The notes below the pieces were generated by a model that worked only from the letters and a program-made list of their open reading frames with translations, was not told the DNA's origin and did not search any database. DNA of 64,000 bases from contig NZ_CP035494.1 in the NCBI RefSeq assembly GCF_004135285.1, forward strand, positions 3,472,001-3,536,000. The letters run 5' to 3'. A program made the translations under genes and the position numbers. The DNA comes from Microbacterium protaetiae (GTDB lineage: Bacteria; Actinomycetota; Actinomycetes; Actinomycetales; Microbacteriaceae). Shown one piece after another: positions 37,064 through 46,600 of the stretch (positions are counted from its first letter, which is position 1; each line of letters starts with the position of its first letter).

Positions 37064-37750
37064 TCACTCGGCCTCTTCCGAACTTGTCGCGTGCGGCACG
37101 CCCACCGGCTTTGACTCGCTCGAGCCGCGCTGGCGCAGATAGATGGTGAAGGCCACCATCGCCCCCACCGCGAGGAACTCGGACTGCCAGTTCTGCAGCG
37201 TCCGGTTCCAGAAGTCCGGCGAGCTCACGTAGCCGACCCAGTCGACGGCTGCGGCAGCGTGCTCGGCGTTCTCCTCGTTCATCTGGACCATGCCGCCCAA
37301 CGACTGGGCGAACCACGACAACAGAAAGATCGCCCCCATCGTGATCAGCAGCGAGTTGGCGTACAGCCAGCCGCGCAGGCCGCGCATTTTCGCCCATCGC
37401 GGCGAATCGGGCCGGGCATACTCCCCCACCAGTTGCTGCTCATCGGTCTCGACGCCGGCATTTCCCGGCTTCTTGGATTCGGGGGAACCCCGCTGAATGA
37501 GCCAGATCGTCGCGAAGATGAAGACGAAGAACTGCAGAAACTCCGATTGCCAGTTCTCTGCGACATCCACGAGAAATGCCGACGAACTCACGAACTGGCC
37601 GTATCCGATCGCCGGACGGCTGTGTCCGATCAGCTCTTCGTTGTTGGCCGCCCAGCCGGCGAACGACTGCCCGACGATCGCTGCCAGAAAGATCGCGAGC
37701 ATGCACAGGCTGAGTCCGTTGTCGCGCAGGAATCGCCTCACCGTGCTCAC
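37064..37750 (-). CDS. DUF6766-like membrane protein with internal duplication
   Basis: A 228-residue protein with two related halves. Each has a membrane segment, a soluble part ending NWQSEF and a second membrane segment followed by RQRGSxESK or QRGSPESK. Half one: VAENWQSEFLQFFVFIFATI; half two: LQNWQSEFLAVGAMVAFTIY. The start is GTG 37750, which overlaps the stop of the small gene upstream (GTGA); a start at 37810 would lie within that gene. The function is unknown. Confidence 0.78.
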   Translation of the reverse strand: MSTVRRFLRDNGLSLCMLAIFLAAIVGQSFAGWAANNEELIGHSRPAIGYGQFVSSSAFLVDVAENWQSEFLQFFVFIFATIWLIQRGSPESKKPGNAGVETDEQQLVGEYARPDSPRWAKMRGLRGWLYANSLLITMGAIFLLSWFAQSLGGMVQMNEENAEHAAAAVDWVGYVSSPDFWNRTLQNWQSEFLAVGAMVAFTIYLRQRGSSESKPVGVPHATSSEEAE

Positions 37751-37863
37751 CGCCCCACCAAGGGAATGATGACCATCACGGCGAGGCCACCGAAGATGAT
37801 CGTCATCCACGCCCAGAACACGAAAAGCCGCCCGCCGCGCCCCGCGGCCTTGTCATCGTCCAT
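37747..37863 (-). CDS. 38-residue single-pass membrane protein
   Basis: From ATG 37863: a charged start (MDDDKAAGRGGR) and one membrane segment (LFVFWAWMTIIFGGLAVMVI). The stop overlaps the DUF6766-like start (GTGA), so the two are translationally coupled. Too short for most gene callers; the overlap and the clean hydrophobic segment support it. Confidence 0.6.
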   Translation of the reverse strand: MDDDKAAGRGGRLFVFWAWMTIIFGGLAVMVIIPLVGR

Positions 37864-37942
37864 TCCCGCACCGTAGCCACCGCTGCCCCCGCGCGGCGAC
37901 CGGGTTGACAAGGTCGGCGATATCAGGAACCGTCCGCTGGCG

Positions 37943-38300
37943 TCAGAGCGGCTTGCCGCCGGTGACCGCCAACACCGACCCCGACACGTACGACGCGTCC
38001 TCGGATGCGAGATAGACATGGGCGCCGGCCAACTCGGCGGGCTGAGGGCTGAAAGGCTTGGATCGACGCGGTGACGATGATCGACGCGCCCGCCTTCAGG
38101 TGCGGCACGGCCGCGCGGGCCGCGAACAAAAGACCGTAGAGGTTCGTGCGTATCACGCGGTCCAGGCCCCCGGTGGGAAGGTCCGCGCCCTCCCGCGCAT
38201 ACGCGATGGCAACCGCACGGCCAATGCCCGAGTCACCGCCGGTGATCAGCGCCTTGCGCCCGGCGAGCCGGCCGTGTCCTTGGTAGCTCGGCCGCTGCGA
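37943..38300 (-). pseudogene. Short-chain dehydrogenase/reductase remnant
   Basis: Pieces of an SDR of the general-stress-protein-39 type appear in order but with gaps: SYQGHGRLAGRKALITGG with DSGIGRAVAIAYAREGAD, then a jump to LDRVIRTNLYG and ASIIVTASIQAFQPS, then in another frame ELAGAHVYLASEDASYVSG and the final TGGKPL to a stop at 37943. The coenzyme motif remains, but the part with the catalytic YxxxK is missing. At least two internal deletions are needed. It cannot be an active enzyme. Confidence 0.85.
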
Positions 38301-38635
38301 GTGAAGCGGCCTTCGCCGCGTACGCGGCAGCACCGAGAGCATGGGCTCCCATATGGGCCACGCCCGAAGCTTGGCCAGCAGCGCGAGCGGCTGCTACCGC
38401 TGCAGGTGACGTCACCGATCTGGCAGCGCGTCCGGCTTCGAATCTCCGCTTGATCTCACCGGCGGGCGTTGAGTTCACCACGGCCGTAGGCGCGGGTGCG
38501 TTCGATGCCATCCCTCGCGCGATCGTCACCGGGAGCCTCACCCTCGAACATCGGCAGCACCCGCTCGGCGCAGTCGGCCGCCCACAGCGCCACAAGGCGC
38601 CGGTCGGCGTCGTCAAGTGTCTGCGGAGAGGCCAT
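38300..38635 (-). pseudogene. Truncated and frameshifted Imm-5-like putative immunity gene
   Basis: From ATG 38635 one frame gives MASPQTLDDADRRLVALWAA, then DCAERVLPMFEGEAPGDD and GELNARR before a stop. The expected continuation (AARAAGQASGVAHMGAHALG and AAAYAAKAA) is in another frame, and the 3' end is lost at the join with the SDR remnant. The Ala-rich His-containing repeat and the CAERVLP start resemble Imm-5-like putative immunity proteins; I am not certain of the family. Confidence 0.6.
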
Positions 38636-38669
38636 GCATCAATTCTCTCCGCACGTGCTCACACCTCGT

Positions 38670-38877
38670 GTGCAAGACGCGTGGCAGAGCACCGACGCCC
38701 AGGGTAAGCGCGTGGCCAACCAGACCTTCACCACCGGCATCGACATCAACGAAGACCAGGAAGCAACCCTCCGCTTAGCGGAGCCCTTCGCCGTCACGGC
38801 AAGCCTGAAAACCCATGTCAGGGGTTCGACTACGTCTGAAATGGTGGACCTCCGTAGAGAGTTTGAGAACCCCTGCC
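38670..38877 (+). pseudogene. Possible serine-recombinase C-terminal remnant
   Basis: In the frame leading to the HTH gene, NQTFTTGIDINEDQEATLRL and AEPFA, then RGSTTSEMVDL, resemble the end of actinobacterial serine recombinases. There is no recombinase domain upstream. If correct, this marks the decayed left end of the mobile region. A small hairpin CTCCGC-TTA-GCGGAG is inside it. The call rests on resemblance only. Confidence 0.35.
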
Positions 38878-38990
38878 CACACCTCAAGACCTTGTCTTTG
38901 CGCAGGTCACGGGGCTTCTACAACCACGACCAGCGCTCCTCTGAGCCTACCGTTACCGATTCCAGGGGGCGAGTGGTGCGATCACTTGGG

Positions 38991-39338
38991 ATGACTCAAA
39001 CCCTCCTTCGCCCGGAGCAGGTCGACGATCTGGTGGCGCAGTACCGCGAGGGCGCAACGCTCGTGGAACTGGCATCCGTGTTCGGCGTGAACCGCCGCAC
39101 AGTCGCCACCCACCTCACCCGGCGGGAGGTGACGATCCGCCGTGGACGGTTCGATCCCTCCCGCATCCACGAAGCAGCCGACCTCTACCTCAGCGGGTTG
39201 ACGCTGGTAGAGGTCGGCGTGAAGGTTGGGGCGGGGCCTCAGGCTGTCCGGCGAGCGCTCGCTTCGCACGGCGTCGTGATTCGGCCTGGCGGGCGCTGTG
39301 GTTCTCGCATCACGGCATCCACTGCCGTGAGCGGTTGA
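38991..39338 (+). CDS. Small protein with two helix-turn-helix units
   Basis: A 115-residue protein. Residues about 7-40 (LLRPEQVDDLVAQYREGATL, ELASVFGVNRRTVATHL) and 51-85 (DLYLSGLTLVEVGVKVGAGP, QAVRRALASHGV) are two resolvase-type HTH units in tandem. It has no catalytic domain; such units normally end serine recombinases or belong to small DNA-binding proteins. The start is uncertain: ATG 38991 is used, but the frame is open far upstream and reads into the recombinase-like tail, so it may be the end of a broken recombinase. Confidence 0.55.
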   Translation: MTQTLLRPEQVDDLVAQYREGATLVELASVFGVNRRTVATHLTRREVTIRRGRFDPSRIHEAADLYLSGLTLVEVGVKVGAGPQAVRRALASHGVVIRPGGRCGSRITASTAVSG

Positions 39339-39340
39339 GC

Positions 39341-39712
39341 CTAGACACGGAGGGCTGGCTCACGCAGGCTCGCCTCGCCGCGCGAGTCGTGGCGCTGGTG
39401 ACGACGGACCGCGGCCTCGCGCAGGCGCGCACGGATGAGCAGAGCGACGCTCACGGGTCCCATGATGATGAACTTGAGCGCGTTCCAGCATGCCCACAGC
39501 ACGATGAGGTGGAGCCAGCCTGGGCCGCCGTCGGCTGCCGAGCCAGAGCAGATGCTGGCGATCAGGATGTACGGAAGCGCGACCAGCATCGCTGGTATCC
39601 CCCACTTGAGTCCGCGCCGGGTGCGGATGGCAGCGAGCAGTCGGTTGCTCGGCATGTAGCGGTGCAGGTAGTCGCGGGTGCGAACGCTGAGCGTCCAGAT
39701 AAGGCGGAACAT
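39341..39712 (-). CDS. Small membrane protein of mobile elements (often labelled sulfate permease)
   Basis: A 123-residue protein opening MFRLIWTLSVRTRDYLHRYM, with two membrane segments (GIPAMLVALPYILIASICSG and LIVLWACWNALKFIIMGPVS) and a basic tail. I recall this family from actinobacterial integrative elements and plasmids, close to conjugation genes, where sulfate permease is a misnomer. The true role is unknown. The start at ATG 39712 is preferred over the longer frame. Confidence 0.65.
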   Translation of the reverse strand: MFRLIWTLSVRTRDYLHRYMPSNRLLAAIRTRRGLKWGIPAMLVALPYILIASICSGSAADGGPGWLHLIVLWACWNALKFIIMGPVSVALLIRARLREAAVRRHQRHDSRGEASLREPALRV

Positions 39713-39908
39713 GACGGGCCTCTCGTCACACGTGTTACTCCGTCGAGGAGGCAGAACGTGTATGAGTGCCCGAAGGCCGTCCCGGAGGACCCGCAATATG
39801 AGGAGAACCTGCCTCGCCATCCACTGTACGCCGGGGTCGGCGTTCATGGAACCCTCGGGCTCCCGGCGTCGCCGCGCGCACCTCTCTATACGAGTGAGAG
39901 GACCCGAC

Positions 39909-40910
39909 GTGACGACGACCCTGAGCCAGGTAGTCCAGGACGAACGCACGGCGCGGATGGCGCTGTCGATACTCGTCGAACCGGACGATGCCGTGACCGG
40001 TCGCCTCCTGGGCGAGCTCGGCGCGCTTGAGCTGTTTCGGCTCGCCGAGGGTGAAGACTCGGTGCCGGGGCTCAGTACCGTTGACGCTCAAGTGTGGCGT
40101 GCCCAGTTCCGGCGCTCAGACACTCGGACACTTGAACAGAACCTCGTCGGAGCCGAGCGCGCCGGTATCGCCGCGCTGATTCCCGGCGACAAAGAATGGC
40201 CTTCCGCGCTCGACGATCTTGGCGACCGGCGGCCGTACGTCCTCTGGACTCGTGGCACGACATCGTTTCTCGCGCGACCGCTCAACGATCTCGTCACGAT
40301 CACCGGCGCGAGGGCCTCGACCTCCTACGGCGAGCATGTGGCCGGACAGCTTGCCTCCGACCTCACCAGCGCTGAGCGGATCATCGTGGCCGGCGGTGCG
40401 TACGGCATCGAAGGTGCTGCTCATCGAGCGGCCCTCGCGTCAGGCGGCGACACGATCGCGGTCGTGGCGAACGGCGTTGATCGCCCCTACCCGATGGGGC
40501 ACCGTGAACTGCTTGAGCGGGTGGCTGACCTCGGCCTCCTGGTCAGTGAGGTTCCGCCGGGCGCGGTGCCGACGCGCCATCGCTTCATCGCTCGGACGCG
40601 GCTGATGGCCGCGCTCTCCGCAGCGACCGTCGTTGTCGAGGCTGGCGTTCGCTCTGGATCGATGACCGTCGCCCGGCGTGCGCACGAACTCGGCCGCACC
40701 GTCGGAGCTGTTCCCGGTCCGGTGACCAGCGCAGCGAGCGCCGGGCCGCACCAACTCCTGCGAGATGGCGCGTCACTGGTGACGGATGCCGCGGACCTGC
40801 TCTCTCCACGCGGACGTGACGGCGCAAGCGCGATCCGGGCATCTGCGGCTTCCCGCGATTCAGGGCGGCCGTCAACAGCCACGAAGTCGATGAGCACCCG
40901 CGCCCTGTAG
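39909..40910 (+). CDS. DprA-like DNA-processing protein
   Basis: A 333-residue protein with a DprA Rossmann domain: ITGARASTSYGEHVAGQLAS, IIVAGGAYGIEGAAHRAALA, GVDRPYPMGHRELLER and GSMTVARRAHELGRTVGAVP. DprA loads RecA on incoming single-stranded DNA. The start is GTG 39909 with GAGAGGA six bases upstream. This copy is in a mobile region beside a small membrane gene and a relaxase, so it is probably a second, element-borne DprA. It ends 31 bases from the convergent ATPase gene. Confidence 0.88.
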   Translation: MTTTLSQVVQDERTARMALSILVEPDDAVTGRLLGELGALELFRLAEGEDSVPGLSTVDAQVWRAQFRRSDTRTLEQNLVGAERAGIAALIPGDKEWPSALDDLGDRRPYVLWTRGTTSFLARPLNDLVTITGARASTSYGEHVAGQLASDLTSAERIIVAGGAYGIEGAAHRAALASGGDTIAVVANGVDRPYPMGHRELLERVADLGLLVSEVPPGAVPTRHRFIARTRLMAALSAATVVVEAGVRSGSMTVARRAHELGRTVGAVPGPVTSAASAGPHQLLRDGASLVTDAADLLSPRGRDGASAIRASAASRDSGRPSTATKSMSTRAL

Positions 40911-40941
40911 CTGCCTGCGAGCCGCTTCTACGATCTGCCGC

Positions 40942-43530
40942 TCAAGTGGCGATGTATGCCGAGCGCGCTGCTTTCGCCTTCTCCCAGTCCTCCTGCACTT
41001 CGCTCACAGTCGGCTTGGTGCTCATGTACTCGGCGGCGTGAGAGTGTCCGGTCATCCGTTCGCAAGCACGATCGAAGAGAGGTTCAATGACTGCGATGGC
41101 AGCATCGAGCCGAGAACTGTCGATCTTCGACAGGCGGGTCATCATGATGTTCTTGCGATATCGCTGTGTGACGTTCTGCAGGAGTTCCTGCTCAACGAAT
41201 GCTTCGCACCAGGCGCGAATGAGGTCGTAGGTCTCTTTGATGAGTGCATCCTGGACCACGGGCTCCGCGCTGGTCATCTCTTGAAGTTTGACGTTGATCC
41301 GCTTGGCTAGATCGGCCGGCGTATCGAGCCTCGGCTCGACGTCCGGAGCCAGGATTCCCTTGGCCTCTCCACCGTCGCGCACCTCGTAGATTTTCGTCCT
41401 GAGCTTCTTGTTCTGCCTGGCGGCCATCAGCGCTGACGCGAACATGATGTTGTGGGTCAAGACAACAACCTGATGTGTCTCGGCGAGATTCTGGATGCGT
41501 GCAGCAACCTCATCAAGTCTGCGGTAGTCGAGACTTGTGACCGGGTCATCGAAGATCAGAGGTGCTTTGGTCCCTCGCATCCGACTCTCGGCAAGAAAGT
41601 CGGCCAGCGCCAACACCTTCTGCTCACCTTCCGAGAGCACCGCAGAGGGCTTGTAGGAGGCGACCGCCTTCTTGCGTTGCGCCTGTCCGCTACGCCCCTG
41701 AAATCGAAGTGCGACCTGAGGCGCTCGAAGACGAGCGCACTCCTCGGCGAACAGCGTCTCGAAGTTCTTGTTCACGAGGTCTTCACTGGCAAGCTTGGAC
41801 TGGACCGTGAGTTGCTTCGACGCGCCGCTTGAAATGACCCGTGAGAGCTTGTCAAGTTGTTGCGCTCTTCGCGCACGTCGGACATACTCGCGGGCTGCGG
41901 CGATGTTGCGGTTCAATTCAATGCGTGCCGTGAGTTCTGAAAGCTCCTTCTGCTTTCCGGTGAGCGCGCTCGCCGCATTTGCTTTGTCCTCCGACATCTG
42001 CTGAACGGCCGCCCGTGCAGTCGCCAGTTCGGCTCCGACTTTGGAGGCCACTGCTTCCGCGCTCTCTCGGAGGGTGCCTGCGGTCACGGGCTTCCCATTC
42101 GCGGTGTCCTGAGCTGCGGCTCGGGCCGCCGCGAGCACGTCACATGCTTGGCTCGCCCATACCGGTGGGTCTTCACCATCCCGCTGTTCTGTGGCGAACT
42201 CGTTCGCGCGGGTGAGCTCGGCTTCGTCGAACCTGAGGCTGGAGTTGCGCACCTCGGTGTTCGCGTCCGCGACCTGACGGACAAGCGTTTCATCGAGGAA
42301 CGTGCGATAGCGAGTCAGCAGGTTCAAGGCCGTCGGGCTGAGCTCCTGCATGCAGTAGAGACACTTGTCTCCGGCAGTTGGATAGTGCTCGCGGTCAAGG
42401 TGTTGGCGGTACGAGTCTCCCGCAACGATGAACTCCTGCCATTCCCCATCTGCGGGGCCTGGCAGCTCATCCTGACTGAAGAGTTGCTCTCGCGCTTCTG
42501 TCCTTCGACCTTCCGCTTCCTGGAGTTTCACCCGGGCTTTCTCGTAGACGACCGCATCGAAGTTCATCGCCGTTGTAAGCACGCCGTGCAGCCGATTGAG
42601 GTGACGTACCGTCTCCTGTGTGCTGGAGAGAATCGCGTCGAGCGAGTTGGAACGGAGCGCCGCGATCTCACCTTCGAGCCGCTCGCGGTCGGCCTCGGCA
42701 CCGTCAGGCAGCGTTGCCAGTGCGTCAAGCTCCGCGAGGTCTGTGGTGGCACCCAGGGTCTCGATCACGGGATACACCTTCGTACCTCGCGTGAACCTCG
42801 ACAACAGCGGGTTGCTCCCCGGCGCCAAGGCCTTGACCTCGGTTGCGATCCGCTGCTGAATGCCTTGCAGCCCGGCAGCGACGTGACCAAACAGTGCGAG
42901 TTCGGCCGGTGTGTAGACGTAACCCAGATCGCTGTCAACGTGCAACGAGACTGCGCTCGCGTCGAAGACGCTGAGGCGGGTGAATGGCGCAAGGCCGGAT
43001 TCGTCCTTCCACATCACCGAGGAGTCCATGCCAGACAGTCGGTACTGGATGGTGGCGCTGGGCGACGGCGGGCTGTCGAGATAGGCGGTGTGCGCGTTCG
43101 GCAGGATGTCTTCAGCGGTCCGAACAGCCGAGATGCGCTTCAGTATTCGTGCATACCCGGTCTTCCCCGATCCGTTCTGCCCAAAGAGCACGGTCAGTTC
43201 CGGGTCGAAGCCAAGTTCTTGGTCAGCGGCGAGCGCATTGACGCCTTCGATGCTCGCCAGACTGACGAGTTCAAGAGTCTCCTCTTCCGCCGCATCCGTG
43301 GCGACGAGTTCAAGCTTCGGAACTTCCGGGGCCTCACCATCGCCAAGCCCCTTCTCCGCAAGGAAGGTGGTGTAGGCGGCGTCCAGCAGGGCATCGCTCG
43401 GCGCCTGGCGAGAGAGGATCGTTTCGGCAGTGATCTGACGCACCCATGCGTCCTGCCCGTTCGCCCAACCCACGAGCAAGCGTCGGGGCGTCGCGTCTCC
43501 CAAGTTGACCGAGACCTCTTCAGCGGCCAC
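40942..43530 (-). CDS. AAA_13-type zinc-hook ATPase, RloC/PrrC-like
   Basis: An 862-residue ABC-type ATPase with a split head and a coiled-coil middle. Walker A FGQNGSGKTGYARIL is near residue 115; a CxxC hook (KCLYCMQELSP) is in the middle; then signature VLSEGEQKVLALADF, Walker B APLIFDDPVTSLD and the switch His in VVLTHNIMF. The C-terminal region has R772-AWC-E776 and H829/H831. RloC and PrrC tRNA anticodon nucleases have a similar layout and an Arg-Glu-His triad. The start is GTG 43530 with GGAGG upstream. It lies in a defence island. Confidence 0.8.
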   Translation of the reverse strand: MAAEEVSVNLGDATPRRLLVGWANGQDAWVRQITAETILSRQAPSDALLDAAYTTFLAEKGLGDGEAPEVPKLELVATDAAEEETLELVSLASIEGVNALAADQELGFDPELTVLFGQNGSGKTGYARILKRISAVRTAEDILPNAHTAYLDSPPSPSATIQYRLSGMDSSVMWKDESGLAPFTRLSVFDASAVSLHVDSDLGYVYTPAELALFGHVAAGLQGIQQRIATEVKALAPGSNPLLSRFTRGTKVYPVIETLGATTDLAELDALATLPDGAEADRERLEGEIAALRSNSLDAILSSTQETVRHLNRLHGVLTTAMNFDAVVYEKARVKLQEAEGRRTEAREQLFSQDELPGPADGEWQEFIVAGDSYRQHLDREHYPTAGDKCLYCMQELSPTALNLLTRYRTFLDETLVRQVADANTEVRNSSLRFDEAELTRANEFATEQRDGEDPPVWASQACDVLAAARAAAQDTANGKPVTAGTLRESAEAVASKVGAELATARAAVQQMSEDKANAASALTGKQKELSELTARIELNRNIAAAREYVRRARRAQQLDKLSRVISSGASKQLTVQSKLASEDLVNKNFETLFAEECARLRAPQVALRFQGRSGQAQRKKAVASYKPSAVLSEGEQKVLALADFLAESRMRGTKAPLIFDDPVTSLDYRRLDEVAARIQNLAETHQVVVLTHNIMFASALMAARQNKKLRTKIYEVRDGGEAKGILAPDVEPRLDTPADLAKRINVKLQEMTSAEPVVQDALIKETYDLIRAWCEAFVEQELLQNVTQRYRKNIMMTRLSKIDSSRLDAAIAVIEPLFDRACERMTGHSHAAEYMSTKPTVSEVQEDWEKAKAARSAYIAT

Positions 43531-43675
43531 GTCTGCCTCCGTCCTGGCGAACGGTGTCAGGAGATACGTGTCGCCGATCCAGCTCGAACTGTCATGGTGC
43601 TGTCCATCATGCCTGAGGAGTCGGGGGTCGGGCCGGACGACACAGCGGCCGCGGCGCTCCGAAGCTCGTTCTGGC

Positions 43676-46600
43676 TCACAGCGACGGCCCGGTTCGCTGG
43701 GTCCGAGAGTGTCGGGAGTGTTCTTGATCTTGTTCGACGCGAGCGAGGTTCATCGTTCTGTCCAGGGCTGTACGCGCCCGCGCAGCGTCGATCCTCTGGG
43801 CCGCAGACTCGGGTGGGGCGCCGAGGGGTGCGTCGTCGGTGACGCGGTAGCGGTCTCGGTAGGCAGCGACCACGCGGGCAGCCTTGCGCCAGGTCGCGGC
43901 TCGTCGCCGGTCGGTGGGCGCTGCTCCAAGAGCGTTCGTCCACGGCGTGCTCTCCGTGAGCGCGGCTTCGAGAACGGCGTCGGCGCGTGCCTCGATCAGT
44001 GCTTCTCGCTCGTCGAGGGCTGCTCGCATTTCGGCGCCGATGGCCCCGTGCGCCTGTGGGATGAGGCCGGCGATGAGCCGCGGTGGCTTGCGAGTCCGGC
44101 CCGAGCCAGCCGGGCGGGCGGTCGCCCGCTCGACTCGGTAGTGGAGGACGGCGGCGATGTCGTCCGCGTCGCCGAATCCACGCGCAGTGACGAGGCGCGG
44201 CAGCAACGCATCGACATCGTGATGGTTCGCTTCAGCCCGGCGGAGTTCAGCCGTGAGCGGGCCGAACGCCTCGGACTCTATGGCGCTCTCGGCCTGCTCG
44301 TCGGTGAGCCCGGAGCCACGGACGAGGGTGGCCCAGCGGTCGTGCTGAGCGGCGGCGGCGATCGTCTCATACTCGGCGGTGAGCTGAGCGATAGAGCCCC
44401 ACTGGTCCTGCTCAGCCACGATGGTCTCGTGCGCGGAGAGTTCGGCGCCGCTGTGCTGCAGAACGCCGTAGAGCACGCTTCGCGCGGTGGCGTGTGGGTC
44501 GTCACCAGGGTGCGGCTGGGCATGGTCGTCGGCGCGGTCGAGCGTCACGTAGGCATGGTTCGCGTGCCGTCCTCGGCTCATCGCGACGTAGAAGGTCTCT
44601 CGGGTCGAAGTCGGTTCGACCAGGACGTGCGCAGTGTCGGTCGTGATGCCTTGCGCGCGGTAGGCGGTGACCGCGTAGCCGAGATCGACATGCTCGGCCA
44701 CGTACGAGGCTGGGAGGACGATGCTGCCGCCGAACCTGCGCCCTCGCCTGCGAGCCCTGATGGTTCCGTCGTCGCGAATGGTGGTGCTGGTGCCGTAGTC
44801 GCGTGCGATGGTGATTGTCCCGTCGTCGCCGACGGCGGTGATGGTCCATATGTCGCCGTTGCGTACCCAGTCCCGCCCTGCCATGGTGCGGAGGTTCCGG
44901 TTGTTGCGTCGGGTGATGATGGTGTCGCCGACGCCTGCGGCGGTGCCGTCGCGCAGTTCGACTTCGCGGTCGGGGATCAATGTCTTGTTGAGGATCAGGT
45001 CGGCGCGGGCGCGACGGTTCAGCACGGTCACGTCTTCGTGGGTTTCGGCGATCAGCACCGAGGTGAGTCCGGCGTCGCGGTCGGCGCGCCAGGCGTTGTA
45101 GGCCGTGTCGGTCATGGCCTCGGCGTCGCCGTCGGTGATGCGCTGGTGGGCGAGGTAGGTCTCGATGGCCCGGGTGCGTCCGTGGCGTAGCTCGAGTGAG
45201 GCGGTCTTCTCCCAGGTGTGGGTGAAGCGGTGAACATCGGCGAGTTCGGGGGTGTCGGCTCGGTCTCTGGCGATCATCGCGAATGCTCCGCCGGCGTCCA
45301 CGGATTGCAGTTGGGCGTAGTCGCCGACCAGCAGCAGCTTCGCGCCCGCGTCCTGGGCGAGGTGGGTGATGCGGTCCAGGGACAGGGTGCCGGCGAGGGA
45401 GGCTTCGTCGATGATGACGAGCTGGCCCGCTTCGAAGGTGGTGCCGTGGATGAGGTGGTTCTGCCACCACTTCGCCGTGTTCTCGGTCGCGATTCCGAGG
45501 TCGTCGGCGAGGACCTGTGCGGCGACCGCTGACGGGGCGAAGCCGACGACTGAGCCGGGCCCGTGTTCGGCTTCCCATGCGCGGCGGAGTGCGTTCATGG
45601 CGGTGGTCTTGCCCGCCCCGGCGGGGCCGACGAGAACATCGAGGAGGCGTCCTGACACCGCGATGCGGGTCAGGGCGTCGGCTTGGTCGTCGCCGAGCAT
45701 CCGGCCATCCGCGTCGGGGTTGCGCGTGATCTTCTCGACCGTCGTGAGCGGCACAGTCGGCGCGCTGAGGTTGGCGGCGCGTTCGAGGAGTCTGTCCTCG
45801 GCCGCGAGCTGGGACTCGGAGGTGAACACGGTCGAGCTCTTCGGCCGGAACACTGAGGTGCCGTCGGGGCGACGGAACACAACGGGCGAGGTGGCGAGTT
45901 CAGGTGGCGTGAGGCGGAGCGAGACGAGCTCGGCGGCGTCGGCGACCATCGCGACGATGGCTTCCCGGTCCTGAATGGTGGCGAACCGCCAGCCCATCGT
46001 CTGCCGGGATGCCTCGGCCATGAGATTCCAGCGTCGCCAGGTCGAGCGCTTCTCACCGACCACCTCGACCACTGAACGCCCAATCTCACCGATGACATCG
46101 AGCGGCACGTCGTCGGCACGCAGCAGGAGCGGCTTGTCGTTGTCGGTCACCTCGCGCGCCCATGTCGTCGCATCCCGCCCCAACGCTTTCGTGGCGCGCT
46201 CCCGCCATTCGGCGGTGAGGTCAGCCAAGGATCGGACCTGCTTCTCGGGGCGGGTCGCGAGTGTGGCTCGGGCTCGGAGTTTCATGATGGCTGCTGGTGC
46301 CGGTCGTCGTCCGTGCGCTGCAACATACTCAGCGATGAGGCGATCGGTCTCGGCGTCGATGTGACGGGCGCGGGTCGAGAACTCTGCGATCAGTTCCTCG
46401 GGCACTCCCGTGATCGCCCATGCCGGGTTGTGGTCGCGGCCCATCTCTCGGGCCTCCCACGAGACGCCGAAGGTGCGCGTCATATGGTCGGCGAACACGG
46501 CTTCATGTAGCTCGGAGAGCGCCACCACGGCGGCGTGCATCGGCCTGCCGTCGAGCGAACGCCACTTCCCATCGAAGTCGGTCTTGACCTTGTTGCTGAT

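Noticed and set aside
38815..38845. A tRNA-like GGTTCGACT T-loop
   Set aside because: The flanking bases do not form the T stem and no acceptor or anticodon arm can be folded.
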